Origin: CAZUXY01 sp964624235
GTDB taxonomy: Bacteria > Spirochaetota > UBA4802 > UBA5368
Reading direction: 5' to 3'
DNA length: 15,547 nucleotides
Assembly: GCA_964624235.1 (NCBI GenBank)
Contig: CAZUXY010000080.1
Span: forward strand, 1 to 15,547
The notes under the pieces were generated by a model. The model ran no database searches. It was not told where the DNA came from and saw only the letters and a program-made list of their open reading frames with translations. Made by a program: the position numbers and the translations under genes. Of this stretch, positions 6,029-13,198 are shown piece by piece (position 1 is the first letter of the stretch; every line of letters starts with the position of its first letter).

Positions 6029-6865
6029 ATGGTTAGAGGACTCTATATCGGCGCCAGCGGCATGATAGCGCAGGACGCCAGGATGGATGTGGTGGCGAAC
6101 AACCTGGCCAATGTCGACCAGACCGGCTTTAAAAAGGACCTCACCCTGTTCAAGTCTTTCCCCGACATGCTGTTACGCCGGATAAACGATGACGGTCTGG
6201 GCATTACCCCCGCTGGTTCTTACGACAACATGCCCTTCGTCGGAAAACTCTGCACAGGTGTTGAAGTGAACGAGGTGTATACCCTCTTCGATCAGGGTTC
6301 CCTGCAGCGCACCGAAAACAATTTCGACCTTGCTCTGGAGGGCCGGGGTTTCTTCACCGTAATGACCGAGAGGGGGGAACGCTACACACGCAACGGCGCT
6401 TTTACCCTCAATCAGGAAGGGGTCATCGTCAATCACAACGGATACCCGCTGCTGGGCGAGAACGGTCCCATCCGCGTACAGCAGAACAATTTCATGGTCA
6501 ACGAACGCGGCGAGGTGATCGTGAACGCCGCGCTTTCCCTGGACCCGCGGGACGTGGTGAGCATGGCCGGCAACAACTGGGAAGAACCGGTGGTCATCGA
6601 CCGGCTTAAACTCGCCGATTTTGAAAACATCCGCGAACTCAAGAAGGAGGGGGACTCCATGTACCGGGAAACCGAGTACTCGGGACCGCCCCTCCCCCCC
6701 GCGGAACTCAAGGTTGTTCAGGGATTCCTGGAAAAATCCAACGTCAATGTGATACGTGAAATGGTGGACATGATCGAAGTCCAGCGTTCATACGAGGCCA
6801 ACCAGAAGAGCATGATCACCCACGACCAGACTCTGGGCAAACTGATAAACGAAGTAATCCGCTGA
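6029..6865 (+). CDS. flgF: Flagellar basal-body rod protein, FlgF/FlgG type
   Basis: This 278-residue rod component belongs to the FlgF/FlgG/FlhO family. The N-terminal signature LYIGASGMIAQDARMDVVANNLANVDQ-type block (residues 5-34) forms the D0 rod motif. The middle has NNFDLALEGRGFF (near 97-109), and the C-terminal block SNVNVIREMVDMIEVQRSYEANQ (near 236-258) is diagnostic. The ending DQTLGKLINEV is more like FlgF/FlhO than FlgG, and the gene is away from a flgG partner, so FlgF is preferred; FlgG is the alternative. The ribosome site AAGGAGG at 6011-6017 lies inside the end of murA. The protein would be exported through the flagellar secretion apparatus into the rod in the periplasm. A terminator follows at 6891-6917. 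Confidence 0.85.
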   Translation: MVRGLYIGASGMIAQDARMDVVANNLANVDQTGFKKDLTLFKSFPDMLLRRINDDGLGITPAGSYDNMPFVGKLCTGVEVNEVYTLFDQGSLQRTENNFDLALEGRGFFTVMTERGERYTRNGAFTLNQEGVIVNHNGYPLLGENGPIRVQQNNFMVNERGEVIVNAALSLDPRDVVSMAGNNWEEPVVIDRLKLADFENIRELKKEGDSMYRETEYSGPPLPPAELKVVQGFLEKSNVNVIREMVDMIEVQRSYEANQKSMITHDQTLGKLINEVIR

Positions 6866-6890
6866 AATAAACCAGATGTGTAAACCCGCA

Positions 6891-6917
6891 GGCGAGGATG
6901 CGAATCCCCGCCTTTTT
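6891..6917 (+). terminator. Rho-independent terminator of murA-flgF
   Basis: GGCGAGGAT (6891-6899), a GCGA loop and ATCCCCGCC (6904-6912) form a 9-bp stem with one A/C mismatch. It is followed directly by five T residues at 6913-6917, 26 bases after the flgF stop. The nifS gene converges onto its far end. Confidence 0.75.
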
Positions 6918-8113
6918 CATATCGTCACCGGCCTGCACCGGTTTTCCCTGCTGTCCCAGTAGGGCGAGATTTCAAGCAACCGGTTCACCACACCGGGAAG
7001 CACCGAAAGCGTATAATCGATCTCCTCTTCGGTGGTATACCGGCTCAGGCTGAAACGTATGGATCCATGGGCGGCGGTAAAGGGGATACCCATGGCCCGC
7101 AGCACATGTGAAGGCTCCAGCGAACCTGAGGAACAGGCCGATCCCGACGACGCCGCTATACCCTTCTCGTTCAGGTAGAGCAGGATGGCTTCGCCCTCTA
7201 TGAACTCAAAACCGATATTGGAGGTATTGGGTACGCGCCGGTCCTTTTTGCCGTTGAGCTGTACATTGGAAAATTTCGCGAGTATTTCATTCTCCAGCCT
7301 GTCCCTGAGCCTTTCGACCTCCTTTTCCACCGGAAGAAACTTTACGGCCAGCTCGGCCGCCTTCGCCATTCCCATAATGCCCGGGACATTCTCGGTACCA
7401 GGCCGCCGGCCCCTCTCCTGGTGACCTCCGTACAGCAGGGGGCGTATCTTGGTGCCCCTCCTTACGTAAAGGGCCCCGATTCCTTTAGGAGCGTGGAATT
7501 TATGTCCCGAAACGGACAGCAGGTCGCATTTGATTTTCCTGACGTCTATGGGGATCTTGCCGGGACACTGCACGGCATCCACATGAAACAGCACTCCCCG
7601 TGAGCCCAGGTATTCACCGATTTCCTCGACGGGGAAAATCACCCCTGTCTCATTGTTGGCGTACATGATGGACACTATCGCCGTCTCATCGCTGACGGAG
7701 TCTTTTAGAAAATCCACATCCAGCGTCCCTTCTCCGTCGACGGGCACGTACGAGATCCTGTATCCTTCGCGTTCCAGTTTGCGGCAAAGCGACAAAACGG
7801 CGGGATGCTCCACCCTGCTGGTAATAATATGGTGTTTGTCCCTGAAATAATTGAGCACTCCCGATATGGCCCAGTTGTCCGATTCGGTACCTCCGCCGGT
7901 AAAGACGATCTCATACTCGTTTTCCGCCCCCAGAAGGCCGGCAACAGCGATCCGGGCCCTTTCAATGTCCCTGCCCACCGAACCGCCGAAATCATGCATG
8001 CTCGAAGGGTTCGCATACCGTCCCCCGAGATAAGGCATCATCGTATCCACCACCTCATCGTCCACTCGCGTGGTCGCGTTGTTGTCCAGGTATATCACCT
8101 CTTCAGGCTTCAT
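6917..8113 (-). CDS. nifS: Cysteine desulfurase NifS
   Basis: This 398-residue PLP enzyme takes sulfur from L-cysteine as a persulfide for Fe-S cluster building. Visible features are YLDNNATT at the N-terminus, His103 (VEHPAV), Asp179 and the PLP-binding Lys205 in SVSGHKFHAPKG. HQERGRRPGTENV (231-243) and the active-site Cys327 in SSGSACSSG are also present. The short SGSACSSG loop is that of group I (NifS/IscS) desulfurases. I chose the ATG at 8113, with AGGAGA six bases upstream, over the longer frame from 8158, which would overlap nifU by 35 bases. The nifU stop lies ten bases upstream, so the two genes form an operon. The end converges on the flgF terminator. Confidence 0.95.
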   Translation of the reverse strand: MKPEEVIYLDNNATTRVDDEVVDTMMPYLGGRYANPSSMHDFGGSVGRDIERARIAVAGLLGAENEYEIVFTGGGTESDNWAISGVLNYFRDKHHIITSRVEHPAVLSLCRKLEREGYRISYVPVDGEGTLDVDFLKDSVSDETAIVSIMYANNETGVIFPVEEIGEYLGSRGVLFHVDAVQCPGKIPIDVRKIKCDLLSVSGHKFHAPKGIGALYVRRGTKIRPLLYGGHQERGRRPGTENVPGIMGMAKAAELAVKFLPVEKEVERLRDRLENEILAKFSNVQLNGKKDRRVPNTSNIGFEFIEGEAILLYLNEKGIAASSGSACSSGSLEPSHVLRAMGIPFTAAHGSIRFSLSRYTTEEEIDYTLSVLPGVVNRLLEISPYWDSRENRCRPVTI

Positions 8114-8123
8114 GATCGCTCTC

Positions 8124-8969
8124 CTACCTGCTTTCGATGACTTCAATGTCATGCTCAACGAATTCCCGCAGTTTCTCCTGTACCAGGTTTTTTATCGTGA
8201 CGCCTGAGCTTACACAGTTGGCGCAGTTTCCCCTGAGGGCCACATGAACTTTTTTTCCGTCAACGTCGATAAGTTCGATGTTCCCTCCGTCGCGGTTAAG
8301 AATCGGCCTTATCAGGTTGTTGATGGTTTCCTCTACCAGTTGCATTCTCCTGATATTGGTAAGAGGTTTGTTATCCGGGGTCTTTTTTGACTGCGTCACG
8401 GGTAAATTTTTCAGTTCATCGGCGAGGATGTCTTCGATTTTATGGAGGCACGACCCGCAGGCGCCGCCCGCCTTGGTGTAGTTGGTAACCTCCTCAACGG
8501 TTCTGAGTCCGTTTTCGGATATGACCTTCCGTATGAGCTTGTCGGTTACCCCGAAACACTGGCAGATCACTTCTCCTTCCAGATCTTCGTGTTTCTCCGT
8601 TGTTATCCCCCTCCAGTCGGCCAGCGCCCTGTCCAGGGCCTCCCTGCCCATTACCGAACAGTGCATTTTCTGTTCGGGAAGCCCGCCCAGGAATTCCACG
8701 ATGTCCCGGTTGGTGATTTTATCGGCCTCCTCGACGGTTTTTCCCCTGATCATTTCAGTCAGGGCGGAGGAAGACGCAATGGCGCTGCCGCATCCGAAGG
8801 TCTGGAATTTGGCGTCCTTTATGATATTGTCTTCTATTTTCAGGTAAAGGGTGAGTGCGTCGCCGCATACAATGCTGCCCACTTCACCCACCGCGTTGGC
8901 GTCTTCAATGACACCCACGTTCTTGGGCCTGGTGTAGAGTTCCTTCACTTTTTCCGTATAATCCCACAT
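8124..8969 (-). CDS. nifU: Fe-S cluster scaffold NifU (three-domain)
   Basis: This 281-residue modular scaffold accepts sulfur from NifS and assembles Fe-S clusters. The N-terminal IscU-like domain (about 1-125) has its three ligand cysteines Cys35, Cys60 and Cys104. The central BFD-like [2Fe-2S] domain has Cys136, Cys138, Cys171 and Cys174 in CQC and CGSC. The C-terminal Nfu domain (about 206-281) has Cys249 and Cys252 in NCANC. All ligands are intact. The ATG at 8969 is chosen over the one at 8975 because GGAGG sits six bases before it and directly abuts the other. It is the first gene of the nifU-nifS pair. No nitrogenase genes are in view, so a general Fe-S assembly role is more likely than one dedicated to nitrogen fixation. 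Confidence 0.95.
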   Translation of the reverse strand: MWDYTEKVKELYTRPKNVGVIEDANAVGEVGSIVCGDALTLYLKIEDNIIKDAKFQTFGCGSAIASSSALTEMIRGKTVEEADKITNRDIVEFLGGLPEQKMHCSVMGREALDRALADWRGITTEKHEDLEGEVICQCFGVTDKLIRKVISENGLRTVEEVTNYTKAGGACGSCLHKIEDILADELKNLPVTQSKKTPDNKPLTNIRRMQLVEETINNLIRPILNRDGGNIELIDVDGKKVHVALRGNCANCVSSGVTIKNLVQEKLREFVEHDIEVIESR

Positions 8970-9048
8970 GAACATCCTCCGGGGAGATCACGTTTCATCA
9001 ATCCACCGGGTTCCCGTAATCAGCAACCCTTACCGTACGCAATCAACG

Positions 9049-9080
9049 CGCGGTATAGTACAATATACTATATTTCCGCG
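9049..9080. promoter_or_regulatory. Dyad overlapping the nifU-nifS promoter
   Basis: CGCGG (9049-9053) and CCGCG (9076-9080) flank TATAGTA (9054-9060) and TACTATA (9066-9072), making a two-step inverted repeat with a 5-base centre and a 3-base bulge on one side. It covers the predicted -10, so it may be a repressor site for Fe-S gene control. It does not match the IscR motifs I know. Confidence 0.45.
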
Positions 9081-9091
9081 TATTGTGTCTT
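9062..9091 (-). promoter_or_regulatory. Candidate promoter of nifU-nifS
   Basis: On the minus strand AAGACA (9091-9086, 4/6) precedes TATATT (9067-9062, 5/6) with an 18-base spacer, about 90 bases upstream of the nifU start. Confidence 0.45.
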
Positions 9092-9099
9092 AAAAAACC

Positions 9100-9128
9100 A
9101 AAAAACACCGGCTCCCTTCGATGGGGGC
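9100..9128 (-). terminator. Weak terminator after the secreted CAP protein gene
   Basis: On the minus strand a 6-bp stem with one mismatch (9128-9123 with 9116-9111) and a 6-base loop is followed after five bases by six T residues (9105-9100). It lies between the CAP gene stop and the nifU promoter, so it would separate the two units. Confidence 0.4.
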
Positions 9129-9205
9129 TGTTTCGTCAATGACGCGCTCTTCTTCCTTCAGTTAAGTATGAAGCATATACCCGGACATCAAAAACCGGAA
9201 GACCC

Positions 9206-10171
9206 TTACTTCGCCCTGATGACCACACCGGAAACCGACGGCAGTCCCGCCGTTGAAATGAAGTTCCAGTTCTCGGGCTTCCCCTGCCGTATATACACCT
9301 GCACATAATACAGGCCAGGTTTTCTGGTTTTAACGCTGAATGAGAATTTCCCATCGGCGTTAAGGGAGGGAAGGGCCGCGAAATTCATGATTTCCGAGCG
9401 TTCCCTGGTGAAATCAGGGTACGAACCGTGGCTGTTGACTTCCATTGCCGTCATCGGGGAGGGAAAAGGCTCGTAAAAAACCACCACCATATAGACACCG
9501 AAACCCGGCGCGGTGACCTTCCCCGCTATCCTTGCCTCGGTGCCGGCCGCCACCTCCCTGTCGATTTTTTCGAAGTCGAGGTAGCGGTCCACATACAGTT
9601 CATAATACCTGAAGTTGTTGTTGATCATGGAAAATCCCAGTCCGACGTGGGTGTGCCACGGGTCCAGTATGTTTTTCCTGTGACCGTCGTTGGGCGGGGT
9701 CTCGTTGTACATGCGCATATGCGATTCCTTGATGAATTTCAGCACTTCGCTGAAGTTTTTTGTCATGGCCGCGGAACTCCATACCATCGAGGCATTTTCG
9801 GCCACGTGGTCCACCCCTCCGGCAAAGGCAAAACGGTGATAGGGCTTCTCGCCCCTGAGGTTCCAGTGACCGCGGTATCCTCCCTTCGCCGCCTCGGACG
9901 AGGCCTTGCTGGCCACCCTGCCGGCCAGGATGTCAAGCTTCAATGGCTTCAGGCCGTGACGGGCGCGGTTTGTATTGATCAGGTCCAGTACTTCCAGCTT
10001 GAGCTTCAGCGTGGTACTGTTATCCTTGAACTCAGAAAGCCTGGTTTCCGCATTGTTGAGGGCAATAAGCTCGTCCAGGTCGGACTGCGTATAAGAATAC
10101 CCCGCGGACGCCGCAGCCGAAAGGACGGCGCTGGCAAAAACCAGATTCATTATGAATGTAAGCCGTTTCAT
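9206..10171 (-). CDS. Secreted CAP-domain (SCP-like) protein with C-terminal beta domain
   Basis: This is a 321-residue exported protein. Residues 1-23 form a signal peptide (MKRLT, hydrophobic core, ASA cleavage site); there is no lipobox Cys, so it is probably periplasmic or released. The CAP domain spans about 58-200: LINTNRARHGLKPL, GHWNLRG (His102), HVAENAS (Glu125), and NDGHRKNILDP (His164), then HVGLGF and YYELYVDRY strands. Residues about 205-321 look like a beta-rich domain with repeated GKV/GKF-SFSV and YYVQVYI strands, of unknown family. The ATG at 10171 has GAGGGGG about six bases upstream. It is transcribed in the same direction as yhhN and nifU but has 163-base and 236-base gaps on either side, suggesting a separate unit. 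It is unlike the short CAP lipoprotein at 175-723 outside the domain core. Confidence 0.88.
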   Translation of the reverse strand: MKRLTFIMNLVFASAVLSAAASAGYSYTQSDLDELIALNNAETRLSEFKDNSTTLKLKLEVLDLINTNRARHGLKPLKLDILAGRVASKASSEAAKGGYRGHWNLRGEKPYHRFAFAGGVDHVAENASMVWSSAAMTKNFSEVLKFIKESHMRMYNETPPNDGHRKNILDPWHTHVGLGFSMINNNFRYYELYVDRYLDFEKIDREVAAGTEARIAGKVTAPGFGVYMVVVFYEPFPSPMTAMEVNSHGSYPDFTRERSEIMNFAALPSLNADGKFSFSVKTRKPGLYYVQVYIRQGKPENWNFISTAGLPSVSGVVIRAK

Positions 10172-10280
10172 AGTATACCCCCTCGCTCTTTACTCTTCCA
10201 TGACAAACGGTCTGTGTAAAACCGGATCAGATGACAACTGCACAGGCTACGCGGCCGGCCCGCGAAAAACAAGTACTTTT

Positions 10281-10306
10281 CACCGGCAGCCAACCGGCCG
10301 CCGGTG
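10281..10306 (-). terminator. GC hairpin after the yhhN-like gene
   Basis: CACCGGC (10281-10287) and GCCGGTG (10300-10306) form a perfect 7-bp stem with a 12-base loop, about 28 bases after the stop of the lysoplasmalogenase gene. On the minus strand a T5 run follows only after 11 more bases, so termination here is plausible but not canonical. Confidence 0.35.
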
Positions 10307-10334
10307 GGTATAATAAACCGCAGTGCAAGGACTT

Positions 10335-11006
10335 TCAGCTGAAAAAACAGGAAAGGACGATAAAAAACTGGGCGGGCGCGTAGAGCGACCAGGTAAGGAC
10401 GGTGCTGTGGGGGATTTTTTTAACAAAGGTGTTGACCGCCAGAATGCCGTCCGAGATAAAAAAAAGCGTCGATCCTACCGGCAACAGCACAGCCCTCATC
10501 GATCCGGGGGTTCCCATGTAACTGTAAGCGATGAAACACATTGCGGCCAGTACCACCATGTAGAGCAACACCCATGGGTGGTGCTCCCCGTATGAACGGC
10601 ATATCACCCAGTAAAAGCCGCCTATAAGAACGATGAATAACGCGGCAACAATGATGTTCCACGGTTGAAACCGATACCCCAGGGAGAGAGCGCCGATATA
10701 GGCGCAATGGGCCAAAAGAAAAAAGATAAGACCCAGCTTGAAAAAACTTATTTCCTCTATCATGAGCAGCGTGTCCGCCACCATGGAAAGCAGCAGCCCG
10801 GCCAATATAAGCACCGAGTAGCGGTTTACTCCGGTCGCGTTCAGGGAAATGAACCCGAACATGATAATGGACATGGTGACCATGGGTGTGAGTATATATT
10901 TCGCCGTGAGGATTCTTCGGAAGGAGAAATATTCCCTCAGTAAAAAAATAACGGTAAAAACGATAAAGAGGTTCGTAAAATACCGGATTTCAAACAGGTC
11001 GGCCAT
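10335..11006 (-). CDS. YhhN-family membrane protein (lysoplasmalogenase-like)
   Basis: This 223-residue protein is hydrophobic throughout, with about seven or eight membrane helices. It carries the blocks of the YhhN/TMEM86 family: TPMVTMSII, LLLSMVADTLLMI (Asp in the membrane segment), LGLIFFLLAHCAYIGAL, GSTLFFISDGILAV and LYAPAQFFIV. Known members hydrolyse the vinyl-ether bond of lysoplasmalogens; other bacterial members are uncharacterised, so the activity is inferred. The ATG lies eight bases after the csrA stop, so it probably belongs to the fliW-csrA transcript. The ribosome site is weak, which may mean translation depends on csrA. Its presence behind csrA is not explained by a known flagellar role. 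Confidence 0.82.
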   Translation of the reverse strand: MADLFEIRYFTNLFIVFTVIFLLREYFSFRRILTAKYILTPMVTMSIIMFGFISLNATGVNRYSVLILAGLLLSMVADTLLMIEEISFFKLGLIFFLLAHCAYIGALSLGYRFQPWNIIVAALFIVLIGGFYWVICRSYGEHHPWVLLYMVVLAAMCFIAYSYMGTPGSMRAVLLPVGSTLFFISDGILAVNTFVKKIPHSTVLTWSLYAPAQFFIVLSCFFS

Positions 11007-11014
11007 CCGCAGTG

Positions 11015-11323
11015 TTACCGCTCTTCCTTGCCGTCGGTCTTCTTTCGGGAATCCTGATCGCCGGCATTCTTCTCTTCCTGCTCCTTTTTTCCCTTGTTGA
11101 AGAAATCGGAAAGGTTCCTGATTTCATCGGGTTTGAATTCCGAACGAAGGGCCGCGATGTTTTCCTGCTGGATTTCCTCGTAAATCTCCTTGCGGTGCAC
11201 GGTTATTCTCTTGGGGGCTTTGATGCCGAGCTTCACCTGGTCGCCCTTGATATCGATGACCACCACTTCTATATCATCGCCTATGATGATACTCTCGTTG
11301 AGTCTTCTCGCCAGTACCAGCAT
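11015..11323 (-). CDS. csrA: Carbon storage regulator CsrA with extended C-terminal tail
   Basis: CsrA is a small dimeric RNA-binding protein that blocks translation by binding GGA motifs at ribosome sites. Residues 1-58 match the family closely: MLVLARRLNESIIIGDDI, VKLGIKAPKRITVHRKEIY, with the RNA-contacting Leu4, Arg6 and Arg44. Typical CsrA proteins have about 60-80 residues; this one has 102, with a highly charged, probably disordered tail (about 60-102) rich in Lys, Glu and Asp. It starts two bases after the fliW stop, so the two are translationally coupled. In Bacillus and related systems FliW sequesters CsrA until flagellin is exported, and the same logic is likely here. Possible mRNA targets such as flagellin genes are outside the window. 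Confidence 0.96.
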   Translation of the reverse strand: MLVLARRLNESIIIGDDIEVVVIDIKGDQVKLGIKAPKRITVHRKEIYEEIQQENIAALRSEFKPDEIRNLSDFFNKGKKEQEEKNAGDQDSRKKTDGKEER

Positions 11324-11325
11324 GG

Positions 11326-11784
11326 TTATCCCTCTTTCCCGGCCGCTTTTTTTATCTCGTCTAGAATCCTGTGCCGTACCCTGTATTTCTCGCTCAACGA
11401 TATGGCCTGCTTCCCCTTTCTCTTGCCGGGATTAATGATTATGGGCCCCTGCAGGTTGGCTGTCATTTCCGAAGGGTCGCCGGGAATAGTAACGATTGAG
11501 TACACCAGCAATTCCTCGGGCGTGCCGGCGCCGACCGATTCCATATCGATCTGGGAGATTACCAGTTCGTATTCCGCTATGAAATCCAGAGGCTGTATAA
11601 TGACGAAAGCGAGGTCCGGTTCGGACAGCGCCTGCATCCATTTGAAAGGCGACTTGTCCATTGAATCCAGTATGGCGAATTTTTTTATAAAGTCAAATCC
11701 CAGGATCCCTTCGTTAAACTCGATGATCTGTCGCTCGTCTATTTCTATTTCACCGAAAGGTTTTGTTTTTATTTTTACCAGCAA
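11326..11784 (-). CDS. fliW: Flagellar assembly factor FliW
   Basis: This 152-residue cytoplasmic protein binds flagellin and CsrA, linking flagellin level to flagellin translation. Family features include the opening with FGEIEID, IIEFNEGILGF (near 20-30), FKWMQALSEPDLAFVII (near 47-63), VYSIVTIP and the NLQGPIIINP block (near 110-119). The start is an unusual TTG at 11784, supported by GAGGAG seven bases upstream and by the sequence matching the family from its first strand. It overlaps neither flgL nor csrA; the 148-base gap to flgL holds its own promoter. csrA follows after two bases. Confidence 0.95.
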   Translation of the reverse strand: MLVKIKTKPFGEIEIDERQIIEFNEGILGFDFIKKFAILDSMDKSPFKWMQALSEPDLAFVIIQPLDFIAEYELVISQIDMESVGAGTPEELLVYSIVTIPGDPSEMTANLQGPIIINPGKRKGKQAISLSEKYRVRHRILDEIKKAAGKEG

Positions 11785-11807
11785 GGTATAACTCCTCGTT
11801 CAACCGG

Positions 11808-11836
11808 ATTATGGAAAAACAACGGTAAAATGGCAA
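11808..11836 (-). promoter_or_regulatory. Internal promoter for fliW-csrA
   Basis: On the minus strand TTGCCA (11836-11831, 5/6) and CATAAT (11813-11808, 5/6) are spaced by exactly 17 bases. Transcription would start near 11801, only about 17 bases before the TTG of fliW, leaving just room for the ribosome site. This is a housekeeping-type promoter and no sigma28-like sequence was seen here. Confidence 0.65.
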
Positions 11837-11885
11837 TTAAAATTCTTCTGGATACGCGGGGACCTTCTCATCCCTCAGCGGCCCG

Positions 11886-11914
11886 GCCGCCCGAAAGTCT
11901 TCCCGCGGGGCGGC
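11886..11914 (-). other. GC hairpin between flgL and fliW
   Basis: GCCGCCC (11886-11892) and GGGCGGC (11908-11914) form a perfect 7-bp stem with a 15-base loop, starting 19 bases after the flgL stop. No T-tract follows, so it may be an mRNA-end stabiliser or a factor-dependent stop rather than a standard terminator. Confidence 0.4.
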
Positions 11915-11932
11915 ATATTACCGAAAAGCACG

Positions 11933-13195
11933 CTACCGCAGAAAGTCCATCAGCGTGGGCTTTATGGTCCTGGCGCCCACCGAGAGCGCATACTGGTGGA
12001 CCGTTTCCAGCCACTTGAAGTTCATAATGGTCTCGGGAACATCGATACCCTCGGTTTTGGAAAGCATTGCGAGCACATTGGATTTATCGTATTCCGCCCT
12101 CTTGGCCAGCTCCCCGATTCGGTTCTGCCGTGCTCCGATCGCGGCGATGTGCTTGAGCACGTTGTCCAGACCCATATCGATCAGACCCAGATCCCGTCCG
12201 CCTATAAGTTCAAGGTCACCCCTCACCAGGTCGTCCCTGAGCTGGATCACCATCTCAAAGATCGACATGCCGCCTACCGTGACCGTGGGGTCGTAATTGT
12301 TGGGCGGGTGGGGATAATCGGTGTTGACGAGACCAAGGTCTTTCAACACCCTGCCGCTGCCCACATCTTCAAGCCATATCTGGTGCGGCGCAAGCGACTC
12401 CAGGATAAGATTATTACGTCCGCCCTTCAGCGCCTTGACCGAAAGACCGGCATGATTGATCTTGTCTATAACGATATCGAGCGTGTCACCGGCCGATATG
12501 ATGATCTCTTTACCGTCGATGCGTATCGACTGGTTGGTCTCTGATGTGTAGTTGGAAGCGTCACGGTTCGAGGTGAGAATCTGGTTTGTAGCCCAGAACA
12601 CCTCGTTACCGGGAACGTTCACCTCCATATACTCACCCTTGGCGACTTCCCGAAGTATCTTCCCTATATTTCCCCGGTAATCGACCCCGGTCAGGGCGTC
12701 ACCCTGGTTCCCGGCGGTGAGGGTCTGGTAAATCCCAATGAAAGGATTTGGTATCTCCTCGGTGCCGGTCTGGTATCCCCCGAAGATGGGCCTGCCGGTG
12801 GCGCCTTTACTGTTGGCGATGGCCAGGAGCTCTTCAAGCAGTTCGTTTATCTCGGTGGCCGCCGCCTCTTTACGCTCAAATGAACTGTAAATGCCGTTGG
12901 CGCCCTGCACGGTAAGCACCCGCAGCCGCTGGAATATCCTCATCACCGACTGCAGCGACGAATCCACCTCTTCCAGTCTGGATTTGCTCTCGTCAATGTT
13001 CGAGATGAACTGTTCCACCTCGGTTATCCTGGTGCGGTAGAGCATCTGGTTGGTCGTGGATATGGGATTGTCCCTGGGCAGCCACACGTTCTTGCCGGTG
13101 GCCAGGGAATTCTGTATTTTGTCCATCTCAGCCTGATGACGGTTGAGATTGTATATCATAGTGTTGTTCAGCATCTGGTTGGTTACGCGCTGCAT
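11933..13195 (-). CDS. flgL: Flagellar hook-filament junction protein FlgL
   Basis: This 420-residue flagellin-like junction protein (HAP3) sits between FlgK and the filament. The N-terminal D0/D1 helices carry RVTNQMLNNTMIYNLN, then KIQNSLATGKNVWLPRDNP (near 26-44), and the C-terminal helix has RQNRIGELAKRAEYDKSNVLAMLSKTEGID (near 355-384), typical of FlgL/flagellin ends. It is longer than the 317-residue E. coli protein; the extra length is in the middle variable domain (about 150-330), as expected for spirochaetes. The ATG is three bases after the flgK stop, with GGGGGTG as ribosome site inside the flgK end, so it is coupled to flgK. Confidence 0.95.
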   Translation of the reverse strand: MQRVTNQMLNNTMIYNLNRHQAEMDKIQNSLATGKNVWLPRDNPISTTNQMLYRTRITEVEQFISNIDESKSRLEEVDSSLQSVMRIFQRLRVLTVQGANGIYSSFERKEAAATEINELLEELLAIANSKGATGRPIFGGYQTGTEEIPNPFIGIYQTLTAGNQGDALTGVDYRGNIGKILREVAKGEYMEVNVPGNEVFWATNQILTSNRDASNYTSETNQSIRIDGKEIIISAGDTLDIVIDKINHAGLSVKALKGGRNNLILESLAPHQIWLEDVGSGRVLKDLGLVNTDYPHPPNNYDPTVTVGGMSIFEMVIQLRDDLVRGDLELIGGRDLGLIDMGLDNVLKHIAAIGARQNRIGELAKRAEYDKSNVLAMLSKTEGIDVPETIMNFKWLETVHQYALSVGARTIKPTLMDFLR

Positions 13196-13198
13196 GGT

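Noticed and set aside
8442..9308. Open frame of 288 codons on the plus strand.
   Set aside because: It is antisense to nifU and the nifU-CAP intergenic region, crosses a promoter and terminator, and has no family features or ribosome site.
9428..10219. Open frame of 263 codons on the plus strand.
   Set aside because: It is antisense to the secreted CAP-domain gene, whose signal peptide and motifs are clear. Its own translation shows no domain.
10250..10264. CGCGG-CCGGC-CCGCG dyad followed by five A residues on the plus strand.
   Set aside because: For either transcription direction the A/T run is on the wrong side for an intrinsic terminator. It is also short enough to arise by chance in GC-rich sequence.
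11012..11791. Open frame of 259 codons on the plus strand.
   Set aside because: It runs antisense through both fliW and csrA, each well supported by family motifs and tight coupling.
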